Part shown: one piece after another, positions 42,368 to 51,148 of the stretch | Position numbering within the stretch: position 1 is the stretch's first letter | Layout of the letters: each line of letters opens with the position of its first letter | Assembly: GCA_964400625.1 (NCBI GenBank) | Contig: CAYNUS010000004.1 | Location: forward strand, 28,694 to 92,693 | Length of the DNA: 64,000 nt | Origin: DYFX01 sp964400625 | GTDB lineage: Bacteria > Patescibacteriota > Patescibacteriia > SG8-24 > DYFX01 | Direction: 5' to 3' | Made by a program: the position numbers and the translations under genes | Notes under the pieces: model-generated | The model's input: the letters and a program-made list of their open reading frames with translations, nothing else | Told to the model about the DNA's origin: nothing | Database searches by the model: none

Positions 42368-43606
42368 TCACGCGCCCCGTGCGGCGCTCTCGCCCGCGAC
42401 GCGCCCGGCGGCCCACGAAGCCTGCAGGTTGAACCCTCCGGTGAAGCCGTCGATGTCGAGGATCTCCCCGGCGAAGAAGAGTCCGGGGGAAATCTTCGAT
42501 TCCATCGTCTTCGGATCGACGTCCTTGAGGTCGACGCCGCCGGCCGTGACGAACTCGTCCCCCGCCCCGCGCCCGATGACGGCGAGCGGGATCCCCTTCA
42601 GCCACTCGGAGATCTTGCGGATGTCCTTCTTCGGCACGCCGCCAGCGATCGCCTCCGGATCCAGTCCGAGGTCGCCGCACAGCGCGAGCGCCAGCGACTT
42701 CGACATCGTGAAATCGAGCACGTTGACGAGGCTCTTGCGCGGATGCTCGCGGAGCGCCTGCTCGAGCCCGCGATAGAGGTCCTCTTCGGCCCGGTCCGGG
42801 AACAGGTCGATCTTGAGACGCATCGGCGCGGCGGGTCCGTACGTCTCGAAGGCGACGAGGCTCGAGAGCGCGAAGACGGCCGGACCGCTCACGCCGCGGT
42901 GGGTGAAGAGCATCGGACCGGTGAATTCGTAGGCCTTGGCGAACTTCGTCCGCAGGCGCGCCCTCTCTGACGAGAAGCCGGAGACGTCTTTCGGCCACGT
43001 CTCCTTCGTGAAGAAGGAGTTGAGGCTCGGCGCCAGCGGCGTGACGCGGTGCCCGAGCGCTTCCGCGAAGGCGTACCCGTCGCCGGTCGATCCCGTGTGG
43101 CGGAAGGCCTGGCCGCCCGTGGTGAGGATGACGCGGTCGGCGCCCAAGGGATCGCCTTCCTTGAAATGGATCAGGTAGCCGCCGTCCTTCCGTTCCACGC
43201 GGACGACATGGCGCTTCAGCATCACGCGCACGTTCGAGCCCTCGAACAGGCGCTCGAAGGCGCCGACGACGTCGTGGCCGTCGTCCGACTGCGGGAACGT
43301 CCGCAGGTCCTCCTCGATCTTGAGCGGGACGCCGTGCGCTTCGAACCAGGCGTAGACGGCTTCCGGCGGGAAGCGCCGCATGGCGGAGTTCAGGAACTTG
43401 CCGCCGCGCGGATACTTCGAAAGCACCTCGCGGATGTCGCGCAGGCCCGTCGTGACGTTGCAGCGTCCGCCGCCGGAGATGATGACCTTCTTGCCGAGCC
43501 CGTCGTTGCGCTCGATCAGGAAGACTTCGGTTTCCGGAGACGTCTCATGGATGGCGGCGGCGGCCATGAGCCCGGCCGCGCCTCCGCCGATGACGGCGAT
43601 CTTCAT
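42368..43606 (-). CDS. BaiN/HI0933-type FAD-dependent oxidoreductase
   Basis: Of the 412 aa, the dinucleotide-binding motif IGGGAAGLMAA is at about 6-16, then SGGGRCNVTT (about 44-53). LTTGGQAFRHTGSTGDGYAF and the C-terminal GGVDLKDVDPKTMESKI plus LFFAGEILDIDGFTGGFNLQ are typical of the family. Substrates are not defined. It lies 9 bases after recQ and ends at a terminator, so it closes a long operon. Confidence 0.92.
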   Translation of the reverse strand: MKIAVIGGGAAGLMAAAAIHETSPETEVFLIERNDGLGKKVIISGGGRCNVTTGLRDIREVLSKYPRGGKFLNSAMRRFPPEAVYAWFEAHGVPLKIEEDLRTFPQSDDGHDVVGAFERLFEGSNVRVMLKRHVVRVERKDGGYLIHFKEGDPLGADRVILTTGGQAFRHTGSTGDGYAFAEALGHRVTPLAPSLNSFFTKETWPKDVSGFSSERARLRTKFAKAYEFTGPMLFTHRGVSGPAVFALSSLVAFETYGPAAPMRLKIDLFPDRAEEDLYRGLEQALREHPRKSLVNVLDFTMSKSLALALCGDLGLDPEAIAGGVPKKDIRKISEWLKGIPLAVIGRGAGDEFVTAGGVDLKDVDPKTMESKISPGLFFAGEILDIDGFTGGFNLQASWAAGRVAGESAARGA

Positions 43607-43615
43607 GGCTACAGC

Positions 43616-45091
43616 CTACCACGCCCGCTCCTCCGCGTGGTCGCGGATGGTCTGGAGGAAGACCTCGCCGAAGGTCTCGAGCTTCTTCTCGCCGACGCCC
43701 GGGATGACGGAGAATTCCGCCCGCGTGACCGGGCGCTGGGAGGCCATGGCGCGCAGGCTGACGTCGCCGAAGATCATGTACGGCGGCACGCGGCGGATGG
43801 CGGCCAGGCGCTTGCGGAGCGCGCGTAGGCGTTCGAACAGCGCGGCGTCGGCGTCGTTCGCGACGACGGTCGCCCTCTTCTTCGGGACGGGTTCCTCGCG
43901 GATCGTCGTGCCGAGGCAGACGTCGCAGCCGCCGCAGTTCTCCGCTCCGGGCGTCTCGCCGAAATACGAAAGCAGGAAGCGGCGGCGGCAGGATTTCAGG
44001 TCGCCGTACCGGATGACGGCGTCGAGCTTCTTCTGCGCCTCCTCGCGCGCCGGGCCGTGCTCCATCCCGTTGATGAAGAACATCTGCTTGCGGCGGTCGC
44101 CGTACGAGAAGAAGAGCACGCATTCCGACGGCAGGCCGTCGCGTCCGGCGCGCCCAGTCTCCTGGTAGTAGCCCTCGACGGATTTCGGCAGATCGCAGTG
44201 CGCCACGAGCCGGACGTCCGGCTTGTCGATGCCCATGCCGAAGGCGATCGTCGCCACCACGACGTCGATCTCGTCCTTGATGAAGCGGTCCTGCGTGCGC
44301 GCCCGGAGGTCAGGCGTCAGCCCCGCATGATACGGCGCGGCCTTGAAGCCCTTGGCGCGCAGCTCCTTGGCCAGCGCTTCGGTATCCTTGCGCGAGAAGC
44401 AGTACAGGATGGCGCTCTCGCCGCGGTACTTCTCGAGCGTCGCGTACAATCCCGCCCAGCCCTTGCGCTTCGGCGCGACGGAATACGTCAGGTTCGGCCG
44501 GTTGAAGCTCGAGATGAAGGTCCGCGGCTCGCGCAGGTGCAGCTGGCGGATGATGTCGCGCCGGACCTCCATCGTGGCGGTCGCCGTGAGCGCGATGGTC
44601 GGCGCGTTCGGGAACTCCATGCGGAGGACCGTGAGGTTGCGGTAGTCGGGACGGAAATCATGCCCCCATTCGGAGACGCAATGCGCCTCGTCGACGGCGA
44701 CGAGCTTCACGTCGAGCTTCGAGAGGAACGCGCGGAAGTCCGGCGTGGCCAGGCGCTCAGGCGCGACGTACAGCAGCCGCAAGCCGCCGGACAGCGCCTT
44801 CCGCTTCACCGCGTCGATCTCGCCGCCGTCGAGCGCGCTGTTGATGTAGGCCGCCGGCACGCCGTTCGTCGTGAGCTGGTCCACCTGGTCCTTCATGAGC
44901 GCGATGAGCGGAGAGACGACGATCGTGAGCCCACCCGTCACGAGCGACGGCATCTGGAAACACAAGGACTTCCCGCCGCCCGTGGGCATGAGCGCGAGGC
45001 AGTCCTTCCCGTCGAGCACGTGGCGGATGATGTCCTCCTGGAGCGGGCGGAAACGATCGTAGCCGAAGTGGCGCTTGAGGATGTCGAGCAT
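43616..45091 (-). CDS. recQ: RecQ DNA helicase
   Basis: It is a 3'-5' helicase in recombinational repair. The 491 aa comprise a helicase core with Walker A PTGGGKS (about 36-42), VDEAHC and the TATAT motif, a RecQ C-terminal zinc site (CRRRFLLSYFGE ... CGGCDVC), and an HRDC domain (about 410-475). This is shorter than E. coli RecQ (about 609) mainly in the winged-helix region between zinc site and HRDC. It has a 62-base gap to the ABC permease gene. Confidence 0.95.
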   Translation of the reverse strand: MLDILKRHFGYDRFRPLQEDIIRHVLDGKDCLALMPTGGGKSLCFQMPSLVTGGLTIVVSPLIALMKDQVDQLTTNGVPAAYINSALDGGEIDAVKRKALSGGLRLLYVAPERLATPDFRAFLSKLDVKLVAVDEAHCVSEWGHDFRPDYRNLTVLRMEFPNAPTIALTATATMEVRRDIIRQLHLREPRTFISSFNRPNLTYSVAPKRKGWAGLYATLEKYRGESAILYCFSRKDTEALAKELRAKGFKAAPYHAGLTPDLRARTQDRFIKDEIDVVVATIAFGMGIDKPDVRLVAHCDLPKSVEGYYQETGRAGRDGLPSECVLFFSYGDRRKQMFFINGMEHGPAREEAQKKLDAVIRYGDLKSCRRRFLLSYFGETPGAENCGGCDVCLGTTIREEPVPKKRATVVANDADAALFERLRALRKRLAAIRRVPPYMIFGDVSLRAMASQRPVTRAEFSVIPGVGEKKLETFGEVFLQTIRDHAEERAW

Positions 45092-45153
45092 GGGATCGGC
45101 GCGTTCGTGAATGATGCCGCCGGCCTACCGGAAACCGCCCCGCGCACGCAAGC

Positions 45154-45933
45154 CTAGGCCCGCATGCCGGTCCCCTTCCTCAGGAGATGCAGGTTGAGCA
45201 CGGCCAGCGCGACGACGACGGCCGCGATGACGAGCGCGCTCCTCCAGACGGGGATCCCCGCGGTGCCGAAGAACCCGTAACGGAAGCCGTCGACCATGTA
45301 GAGGATGGGGTTGAGGGACGAGACCTTCTGCCAGAACGGCGGCAGCTGCTGCACCGAATAGAAGACGCCGCCAAGGTACGTGAGCGGCACGAGCACGAAG
45401 GTCGAGAAGATGCTGGTGTCGTCGAACTTCTTGGCGAAGACGGCGTTCAGGAAGCCCGCCATCGAGAAGAGCAGGCTCGTGAGGAACAGGAAGGCGATGA
45501 CGGCCCAGGGGTGCGCGACGGTCGGGGGCACGAAGAGCGCGGAAACGGCGTAGACGAGGCCGCCCGTCACGACGCCGCGGAAGACGCCGCCCGACGCGTA
45601 GCCGGCGAGCATCACCCAGTCCGGCGTCGGCGAGACCATGATCTCCTCGATGTTGCGCATGAACTTCGCGGTGAAGAAGGCGCTCACCACGTTGCCGAAG
45701 CTGTTCTGGATGACGGCCATCATGACGAGGCCCGGCACGATGAAGGCCATGTACGGCACGCCGCCCATCTCACCGACGCGCGAGCCGATGAAGCCGCCGA
45801 AGATCAGGAAGTACAGCGATTGCGTGATGAGCGGCGGCAGCAGGGTCTGCGGCCAGATGCGGAAGATGCGCACGGCTTCCTTGCGGAGCATCGTGCGGTA
45901 GGCGTTCCAGGCGATCGTGATGCGGGGATTCAT
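45154..45933 (-). CDS. ABC-2 type exporter permease (YadH-like)
   Basis: Of the 259 aa, six transmembrane helices fit the ABC-2 layout, with SPTPDWVMLAGYASGGVFRG (amphipathic coupling segment), TYLGGVFYSVQQLPPFW and LNPILYMVDGFRYGF typical of the DrrB/YadH group. It is ATGA-overlapped with the ATPase gene. The exported molecule is unknown. Confidence 0.92.
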   Translation of the reverse strand: MNPRITIAWNAYRTMLRKEAVRIFRIWPQTLLPPLITQSLYFLIFGGFIGSRVGEMGGVPYMAFIVPGLVMMAVIQNSFGNVVSAFFTAKFMRNIEEIMVSPTPDWVMLAGYASGGVFRGVVTGGLVYAVSALFVPPTVAHPWAVIAFLFLTSLLFSMAGFLNAVFAKKFDDTSIFSTFVLVPLTYLGGVFYSVQQLPPFWQKVSSLNPILYMVDGFRYGFFGTAGIPVWRSALVIAAVVVALAVLNLHLLRKGTGMRA

Positions 45934-46835
45934 TTGGAGAGGGTGGAAAGATACAGCTCCTCGACGCGGTTCTGCGCGTGGGCGGCGTCGAGCACGCGGA
46001 GTCCGGCGGCGCGGACGCGCGCGAAGAGCGCGTCGAGCGTCTCATCCTTGAGCGCCGGGACGACGGCGACGGCGCCCTTGATCTCCTCCGCGCCGATGGC
46101 GGCGGCCTGTTCCGCGGTCGGTGCGGACGACAGCGTCAGCCGGTAGCGCCGGCCTTCCGCCTCGGCCAGGAGGCCGTGGACCGTGCCGGACTTCACGACC
46201 CCGCCGCGCTGGATGATCGTCATCGCGTTGCAGAGCTGTTCGACCTCCTCGAGGTAATGCGTGGTGAGGAGCATCGTCATGCCGCCGCCGTTGAGCTTGC
46301 GGAGGAAATCCCACATGCCGCGACGCAGCTCCACGTCGACGCCGGCGGTCGGCTCGTCGAGGATGAGCAGCTTCGGCGCGTGCACGAGGGCGCGCGCGAT
46401 CATGAGGCGGCGCTTCATGCCGCCCGAAAGGGCCCGCGACGGCGCGTCGCGCTTGTCCCAGAGCCCGAGCTCCTTGAGCAGCTCGTCGGCGCGCTCCGAC
46501 GCCGCGGCGCGCGTCATGCCGTAATAGCCGCCCTGCGTGATGACGATCTCGCGGACGTTCTCGAAGATATTGAAGTTGAACTCCTGCGGCACGACGCCGA
46601 CCATCGCCTTGGCGCCGTCGGGATCCTTCGCCCGGTCGATGCCGAAGACCGAGACCGCGCCGGCCGTCGGCGTGACCAGTCCGACCACGACGTTGATGAG
46701 CGTGGTCTTGCCGGCGCCGTTGGCGCCCAGCAGCGCGAAGAAATCCCCTTCCGCGACGGAAAGGTCGACGCCCTTGAGCGCCTCGACCCCGCCGTCGTAG
46801 GTCTTGCGCAATCCGGTGATCTTGAGCGCGTCCAT
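45930..46835 (-). CDS. ABC-2 exporter ATPase (YadG-like)
   Basis: Of the 301 aa, Walker A is GANGAGKTT (about 39-47), Q-loop VPQEFNFNIFENV, signature LSGGMKRRL, Walker B LLILDEPTAGVD and H-loop LTTHYLEEVEQL. A C-terminal domain of about 75 residues is typical of drug/lipid-type exporters. It pairs with the permease directly downstream. It starts 3 bases after the GST stop. Confidence 0.94.
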   Translation of the reverse strand: MDALKITGLRKTYDGGVEALKGVDLSVAEGDFFALLGANGAGKTTLINVVVGLVTPTAGAVSVFGIDRAKDPDGAKAMVGVVPQEFNFNIFENVREIVITQGGYYGMTRAAASERADELLKELGLWDKRDAPSRALSGGMKRRLMIARALVHAPKLLILDEPTAGVDVELRRGMWDFLRKLNGGGMTMLLTTHYLEEVEQLCNAMTIIQRGGVVKSGTVHGLLAEAEGRRYRLTLSSAPTAEQAAAIGAEEIKGAVAVVPALKDETLDALFARVRAAGLRVLDAAHAQNRVEELYLSTLSK

Positions 46836-46838
46836 GGG

Positions 46839-47444
46839 TCAGCCCTGTTTCGCCTTGATGAAGGCCGGGCGTTCGGCGCACCGCTTCATCCAGGCCGTGA
46901 TGGCCGGATAGCCCGAAAGGTCGGTCTCGGCGATCTCCGCGTAGTTGAAGGTCGAGCGCGTCACGATGTCCGCGACGGTGAAGCCGGAGGGCATGACGTA
47001 CTCCTTGCCCGTAAGCTGGGCCTCGAAGACGGGCAGGTACCGGTCGAGCGCGTGGCGTGCGGCGGCTTCGGCCTCTTCGGACGCGGGACGCCCCCACTTC
47101 CTCATGCAGAGCGTCACGAAGTTCTTGTCGATGTTGAGCAGCACGAAGAGCTCCCAGCGCAGCTGTTCGGCATACGCCTCGACGGAATACGGCCCGAAGA
47201 GCTTCTGGTCGTATTTCATGCCGAGGTAGTGCACCATCGCCGCAGATTCGGTGAGCACGAAACCGTCGTGGACCAGGGTCGGGATCTGGCCGGTCGGGTT
47301 CAGGGCGAGGTACTCCGGCGAACGGGTCTCTCCGGCGGCGATGTCGAGCTTCTTGGTCTCGTAGGCGAGCCCGAGTTCGGCGAGCGCCCAATGCGGGCGG
47401 AACGACGATCCGGCGGGGCCGCCGTAGACGATGATGGTGGGCAT
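46839..47444 (-). CDS. Glutathione S-transferase family protein
   Basis: Of the 201 aa, the thioredoxin-like domain starts MPTIIVYGGPAGSSFRPHWA, with NPTGQIPTLVHDGFVLTES (cis-Pro and the ES motif that holds the glutathione). The helical domain has FTVADIVTRSTF (N-capping box). Ser13-Ser14 could be catalytic. The frame extends upstream without homology. CPR bacteria usually lack glutathione synthesis, so this may use host or community glutathione or another thiol. It leads the ABC-recQ-BaiN operon. Confidence 0.9.
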   Translation of the reverse strand: MPTIIVYGGPAGSSFRPHWALAELGLAYETKKLDIAAGETRSPEYLALNPTGQIPTLVHDGFVLTESAAMVHYLGMKYDQKLFGPYSVEAYAEQLRWELFVLLNIDKNFVTLCMRKWGRPASEEAEAAARHALDRYLPVFEAQLTGKEYVMPSGFTVADIVTRSTFNYAEIAETDLSGYPAITAWMKRCAERPAFIKAKQG

Positions 47445-47514
47445 GACGGTGCGGTAAGGAGTGATACGGACCCGCCCATGGTACGCGCGTCGCGTCCGGA
47501 CGTCCATCCTCGCC

Positions 47515-48141
47515 TCACGGCTTCGGGACCTGCCGCAGGTGGGCGAAGATGATGACGCTCAGGATGGCGGCGAAGAAGCACCAGACGGAGGCGAAGGCGT
47601 GAAGATAGAAGCCGTATGCGAGGCCCAGCGAGGTGATGAGCGCCATGCCGAACACGCGGATGAACTTGTGGCTCGAGACGAAGCAGCTTCCGCACGCGGC
47701 AAGGACGTACGCGCCCGGGATGACCGCGTAGTTCGGGAGCGGCACGTCGTAGGCGATGCCGCCGCCCATGAGCGTCGATGCCACGGGCCCACGTACGATG
47801 AAGTACAGGAGGTACAAGCTGACCGCGCCGCCGAACCAGACGAACCATGCGAGCGCCTCCTTGCGCTTCGGTCCCGTCTCCTCGCGCCAGACGGCGTACG
47901 GCAGGAAGGTCGGCCAGAAGACGTGCGAGAAGAACAGGAACGCGTACGTCGCCGGCGCTTGCACCCATGGGAAGCCGATCGAGAGCCACAGGACGCCTTC
48001 GACGATCTGCTGGAGCCCGAAGAAGAGCGGGACGGCGGCGATGGGGCGCCGCAGGAAGCCGCCCGTGCGGCGGACGCCGACGGTCCCGGCCGCGCCGAGC
48101 GCGCCGCCCGCGATGAAGCTTGCCGAAGCGGAGAAGCACAT
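47515..48141 (-). CDS. DUF6629-like membrane protein
   Basis: Of the 208 aa, it begins MCFSASASFIAGGALGAAG, the hallmark of a family starting 'MCFSA.ASF'. Six to seven transmembrane helices are predicted, with FFGLQQIVEGVLWLSIG. Function unknown. The start is set at this Met because the -10 box (TGGGATACT) ends 9 bases before it. It diverges from the L,D-transpeptidase-like gene. Confidence 0.82.
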   Translation of the reverse strand: MCFSASASFIAGGALGAAGTVGVRRTGGFLRRPIAAVPLFFGLQQIVEGVLWLSIGFPWVQAPATYAFLFFSHVFWPTFLPYAVWREETGPKRKEALAWFVWFGGAVSLYLLYFIVRGPVASTLMGGGIAYDVPLPNYAVIPGAYVLAACGSCFVSSHKFIRVFGMALITSLGLAYGFYLHAFASVWCFFAAILSVIIFAHLRQVPKP

Positions 48142-48150
48142 GATGCGCAC

Positions 48151-48159
48151 AGTATCCCA
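48151..48159 (-). promoter_or_regulatory. Extended -10 promoter, probably leaderless
   Basis: TGGGATACT on the minus strand, 9 bases before the ATG at 48,141. Confidence 0.55.
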
Positions 48160-48187
48160 CGTATCGCCTCCTTCCGCGAACTTCCGC

Positions 48188-48207
48188 TATACTCCTTTCC
48201 AGGAGGT
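48188..48207 (+). promoter_or_regulatory. -10 box and Shine-Dalgarno site of the L,D-transpeptidase-like gene
   Basis: TATACT (48,188-48,193) and AGGAGGT (48,201-48,207) lie before the ATG at 48,212. This is an example of the leadered, Shine-Dalgarno class of gene. Confidence 0.6.
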
Positions 48208-48211
48208 CCCC

Positions 48212-48961
48212 ATGCTCGCATCGCTCGTCCTCGCCCTTTCCTTCTGCGCGCCCGCGGACGCTCCCGTCGTCCCGGACGACACCCTCCAGCTCGTGGTCGG
48301 CATCGCGCCCTCGTGGGACTCCTCGAGGGCGACGCTCTACCGCTTCGAGCGCAAACCCGGCAAGGCGTGGAAACGCGTCGGCAAGGCGTGGCCCTCGCGC
48401 ATCGGCAAGGGCGGCCTCGCGGCCGGACGCGGCCTGCTCGAATGGTGCGGTCCCGACGAGGAGCGCAAGGTCGAGAACGACAAGAAAGCGCCGGCCGGCG
48501 CCTTCTACCTCGGCGAGACGTACGGCTTCGGCGCAGGGCTCAAGAACGCCCCGCGCGGGAAGATGAAGCCGCTCTCGAAGTCGATGGCCTGCGTCTCCGA
48601 CTCCGCGTCGGAACACTACAACCGCATCGTCGACACGGACGATCATGACCCTGACGAGCTCGGCTGGACCCGCCCGCTCCGCCGGAAGGACGGCATCAAG
48701 AGCCGCACCATCGTCGTCGGCCATAACGGCATGCACGACCCCGACGCGAACCCGCCGGAACCGTACGCCGGGAGCTGCATCCTCTTCCATCTGGAACGCA
48801 AGGGCCGCGCGACCGTCGGCTGCACCTCGCTCTCCGAGAAGCGCCTCGACGCGCTCATCGCCTGGCTGAAGCCGAAGGCGAAGCCCGTCTACGTCCTCAT
48901 GACGCGCGAGCAGTACGACGCGCTCGCCGTCGACGGCTCGGGCCTGCCGAAGCTTCCGTAA
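48212..48961 (+). CDS. Secreted L,D-transpeptidase (YkuD-like) family protein
   Basis: Of the 249 aa, a short signal peptide (about 1-16) precedes a domain with GKGGLAAGRGLLEW, APAGAFYLGETYGFG and SEHYNRIVD. The terminal catalytic segment GSCILFHLERKGRATVGCTS has the His and Cys of the YkuD site. This points to a periplasmic peptidoglycan cross-linking or anchoring enzyme. The start is fixed by AGGAGGT. The terminator is directly downstream. Confidence 0.87.
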   Translation: MLASLVLALSFCAPADAPVVPDDTLQLVVGIAPSWDSSRATLYRFERKPGKAWKRVGKAWPSRIGKGGLAAGRGLLEWCGPDEERKVENDKKAPAGAFYLGETYGFGAGLKNAPRGKMKPLSKSMACVSDSASEHYNRIVDTDDHDPDELGWTRPLRRKDGIKSRTIVVGHNGMHDPDANPPEPYAGSCILFHLERKGRATVGCTSLSEKRLDALIAWLKPKAKPVYVLMTREQYDALAVDGSGLPKLP

Positions 48962-48965
48962 ACGA

Positions 48966-48994
48966 AACGACCCCGCATCGCGGGGTCGTTTTTC
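48966..48994. terminator. Terminator between convergent genes
   Basis: AACGACCCCGC-ATC-GCGGGGTCGTT then TTT. It serves the transpeptidase gene and is symmetrical enough for the zinc-module gene. Confidence 0.9.
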
Positions 48995-48996
48995 CT

Positions 48997-49680
48997 TTAC
49001 TGCTTTTTCTTGGCGACGGCCTTCTTCTTGGCCGGAGCCTTGGAGGTCTTGGCGGCCTTCTCGACGACCACGGCCTTTTCGGCCTTCGGAGCGGCGGCCG
49101 TTTCGGCCTTCTTCGCTTCCGGAGCGGCGGAGAGCTTCGCCGGAGCGGCGAGGTTCAGCGCCTTGATGATCATGTCGAGCTTCGCGTTGATGGCGGCGAA
49201 CTGCTCCTTCGAGCGGTCCTCGGCCGGAGCCGACGCCTTGAACGACTTGTAGTCGGTGGCGTTCGACTTCTCGTTCCCGAAGCAGGCGCGGCAGTACACC
49301 GGCTTGCTGCCGTTCGGCTTGAACGGCACTTCGCAGCCGTTCCCGCACGAGGCGCAGGTGGCCTTGAAAAGCTGCTTCTCCTCGCGGTCGAATCCGCGGT
49401 CATCGCGGCGCGGAGCGGAATCGCGGTCGAAACGCATCGGGGCGCTTCCCGTGTCGCCGTCCTTCTTGAAGCACTCGCGGCAGTAGATCGGACGCGAGCC
49501 GTTCGGCTTGAACGGCACTTCGCAGCCGTTGCCGCACGAGGCGCAGGTGGCCTGGTGCATCTGCGGGCGGTCGAACCCGCGGTCATCGCGGCGGTTGAAG
49601 CTTCCGCCTCCGCCGAACTTGCGGTCATTGCCGCCCTTCCAACCGCCCCCCTGGGGCCGGTTTCCATGAGACTTGAACAT
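48997..49680 (-). CDS. Double CxxC zinc-module protein with basic tail
   Basis: Of the 227 aa, the Gly/Arg/Asn-rich N terminus (RGG-like) is followed by two near-identical zinc modules (about 46-71 and 109-134), each CASCGNGCEVPFKPNGS then YCRECF or YCRACF. An Ala/Lys-rich tail ends KKKAVAKKKQ. Such modules are, to my knowledge, typical of Patescibacteria and are often near RNA-related genes. The RGG-like head and Lys tail suggest RNA or nucleoid binding (inference). The promoter TATAGT is at 49,719. Confidence 0.8.
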   Translation of the reverse strand: MFKSHGNRPQGGGWKGGNDRKFGGGGSFNRRDDRGFDRPQMHQATCASCGNGCEVPFKPNGSRPIYCRECFKKDGDTGSAPMRFDRDSAPRRDDRGFDREEKQLFKATCASCGNGCEVPFKPNGSKPVYCRACFGNEKSNATDYKSFKASAPAEDRSKEQFAAINAKLDMIIKALNLAAPAKLSAAPEAKKAETAAAPKAEKAVVVEKAAKTSKAPAKKKAVAKKKQ

Positions 49681-49718
49681 GTTTTCCCTTTATTTTGCCT
49701 CCTTATTGAAGACGGCCT

Positions 49719-49724
49719 ACTATA
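49719..49724 (-). promoter_or_regulatory. -10 box of the zinc-module gene
   Basis: TATAGT on the minus strand, 38 bases before the ATG. AAGGAGG lies 16-17 bases before the ATG, rather far, and AAAGGG is nearer. Confidence 0.5.
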
Positions 49725-49790
49725 CCCCATCTACGGGAAAAAAGCAAGGGGCATGGTACGATGCGGTCGGACCTTTGGAAGGAGGCCACC

Positions 49791-50135
49791 ATGGACGCGA
49801 ACGCGCCCCCGATCACGCTGACCGACAAGGCGGCCGCCAAGATCATCGAGTTCCGCGACGCGGACGAGGCGACGCGCGGCAAACCGCTGCGACTGGCCGT
49901 GCAGGGCGGCGGCTGCGCCGGCTTCAACCAGGTGCTCTACTTCGACGATCCGAAGCCCGGGCTCGACCAGGTCTACGACATCAAGGGCGTGACCGTGCTC
50001 GTGGATTCCATGAGCCTCATGTATCTCGCGGGCACCGAGCTCGACTATCTCGACGGCCTCGACGGCACCGGCTTCAAGTTCAACAACCCGAACGTGAAGT
50101 CCACCTGCGGCTGCGGCAGTTCCTTCTCGCCATGA
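49791..50135 (+). CDS. HesB/IscA-type iron-sulfur carrier (ErpA-like)
   Basis: It delivers Fe-S clusters to apoproteins. Of the 114 aa, the three Cys ligands are in GGGCAGFN and STCGCGSSF. The start ATG is set by GGAGG in front; the longer frame has no family residues. No SUF or ISC gene is adjacent. It is a single-gene unit between a possible TGGTACGAT extended -10 and a strong terminator. Confidence 0.93.
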   Translation: MDANAPPITLTDKAAAKIIEFRDADEATRGKPLRLAVQGGGCAGFNQVLYFDDPKPGLDQVYDIKGVTVLVDSMSLMYLAGTELDYLDGLDGTGFKFNNPNVKSTCGCGSSFSP

Positions 50136-50139
50136 ACGA

Positions 50140-50172
50140 AAACCGTCCCGGAATCGGGACGGTCTTTTTTTC
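50140..50172. terminator. Terminator after the Fe-S carrier gene
   Basis: ACCGTCCCG-GAAT-CGGGACGGT-C then eight T. It lies between convergent genes. Confidence 0.9.
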
Positions 50173-50178
50173 GTCTTA

Positions 50179-51147
50179 TCAGGCGCCGAGTCCGCAGATG
50201 AGCGCGATGACGTACGCGGCGTACGCGGCGATGAAGAGCCAGCCCTGCCAGCGCTCCATGCGATGCCGCTTGCCGACGAACATCACGAGGAAGAGCGCGA
50301 GCGCGGCCCCGACCGCGACGCCGACGTCGAGCAGGTTGGAGGACGTGAACGGCAGGGGCCGGATGAGGCCGCTCAGGCCAAGCACGAAGAAGACGTTGAA
50401 GATGTTGGAGCCGACGACGTTGCCGACCGCGATGTCGACATGCCCCTTGCGCGCCGCCACCGCGGAGGTGACGAGTTCCGGCAGGGAGGTGCCGACGGCG
50501 ACGACCGTGAGGCCGATGATGCGCTCCGAGACGCCGAGCGCGCGGACGATCTCGAGCGCGCCGTCGACCGTGGCCTTGCCGCCGACGACGAGCGCCGCCA
50601 GGCCGCCGAAGATGAGGAGCGCGGAACGACCCATCGGCATGCTGGCGACCGCTTCGCCCGCGTCGCCTTCCGCCTTGGCGATGCCGAAGGTGTAGTACAT
50701 GAAGACGACGAAGAAGCCGAGCAGGGCGAGCGCGTCGATGCGGTCGATGACGTTGGGCGTGCGGCCGGCGAGGAAGACGTCGGAGGCCATGATGCCGACC
50801 AGGAGGACGGCCAGGAGCGCGTACGGGACCTCCTTCCAGACGGTATTCGGCTTGATGGTCAGCTCGCGGATGGCGGCCGCGATGCCGAGGATGAGCAGGA
50901 TGTTCGCGATGTTCGAGCCGATGATGTTGCCGATGGCGATCTCGGGTCGGCCGCCCAGCGAGGCCATCAGGTTCACGACGAGTTCCGGCGTCGAGGTGCC
51001 GAAGGCGACGATGGTGAGGCCGATGACGATCGGCGCGACGCCCCAGCGGCGCGCGACCGAGGAGGAGCCGTCCACCAGCCAATCGGCGCCCTTGCCGAGC
51101 AAGGCGACGCCGACGGCGATCATGACGAGCGCGAGGAGGATGGCCAT
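50179..51147 (-). CDS. CaCA-family cation/sodium antiporter (YrbG-like)
   Basis: Of the 322 aa, about ten transmembrane helices form two inverted halves. The alpha repeats are TIVAFGTSTPELVVNL with GNIIGSNIANILLILG, and TVVAVGTSLPELVTSA with GNVVGSNIFNVFFVLG. Both acidic (Glu) and Asn ion-binding residues are kept. It is probably a calcium or sodium/proton exchanger. It starts 1 base after the PhnB-like gene. Confidence 0.93.
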   Translation of the reverse strand: MAILLALVMIAVGVALLGKGADWLVDGSSSVARRWGVAPIVIGLTIVAFGTSTPELVVNLMASLGGRPEIAIGNIIGSNIANILLILGIAAAIRELTIKPNTVWKEVPYALLAVLLVGIMASDVFLAGRTPNVIDRIDALALLGFFVVFMYYTFGIAKAEGDAGEAVASMPMGRSALLIFGGLAALVVGGKATVDGALEIVRALGVSERIIGLTVVAVGTSLPELVTSAVAARKGHVDIAVGNVVGSNIFNVFFVLGLSGLIRPLPFTSSNLLDVGVAVGAALALFLVMFVGKRHRMERWQGWLFIAAYAAYVIALICGLGA

Positions 51148-51148
51148 A

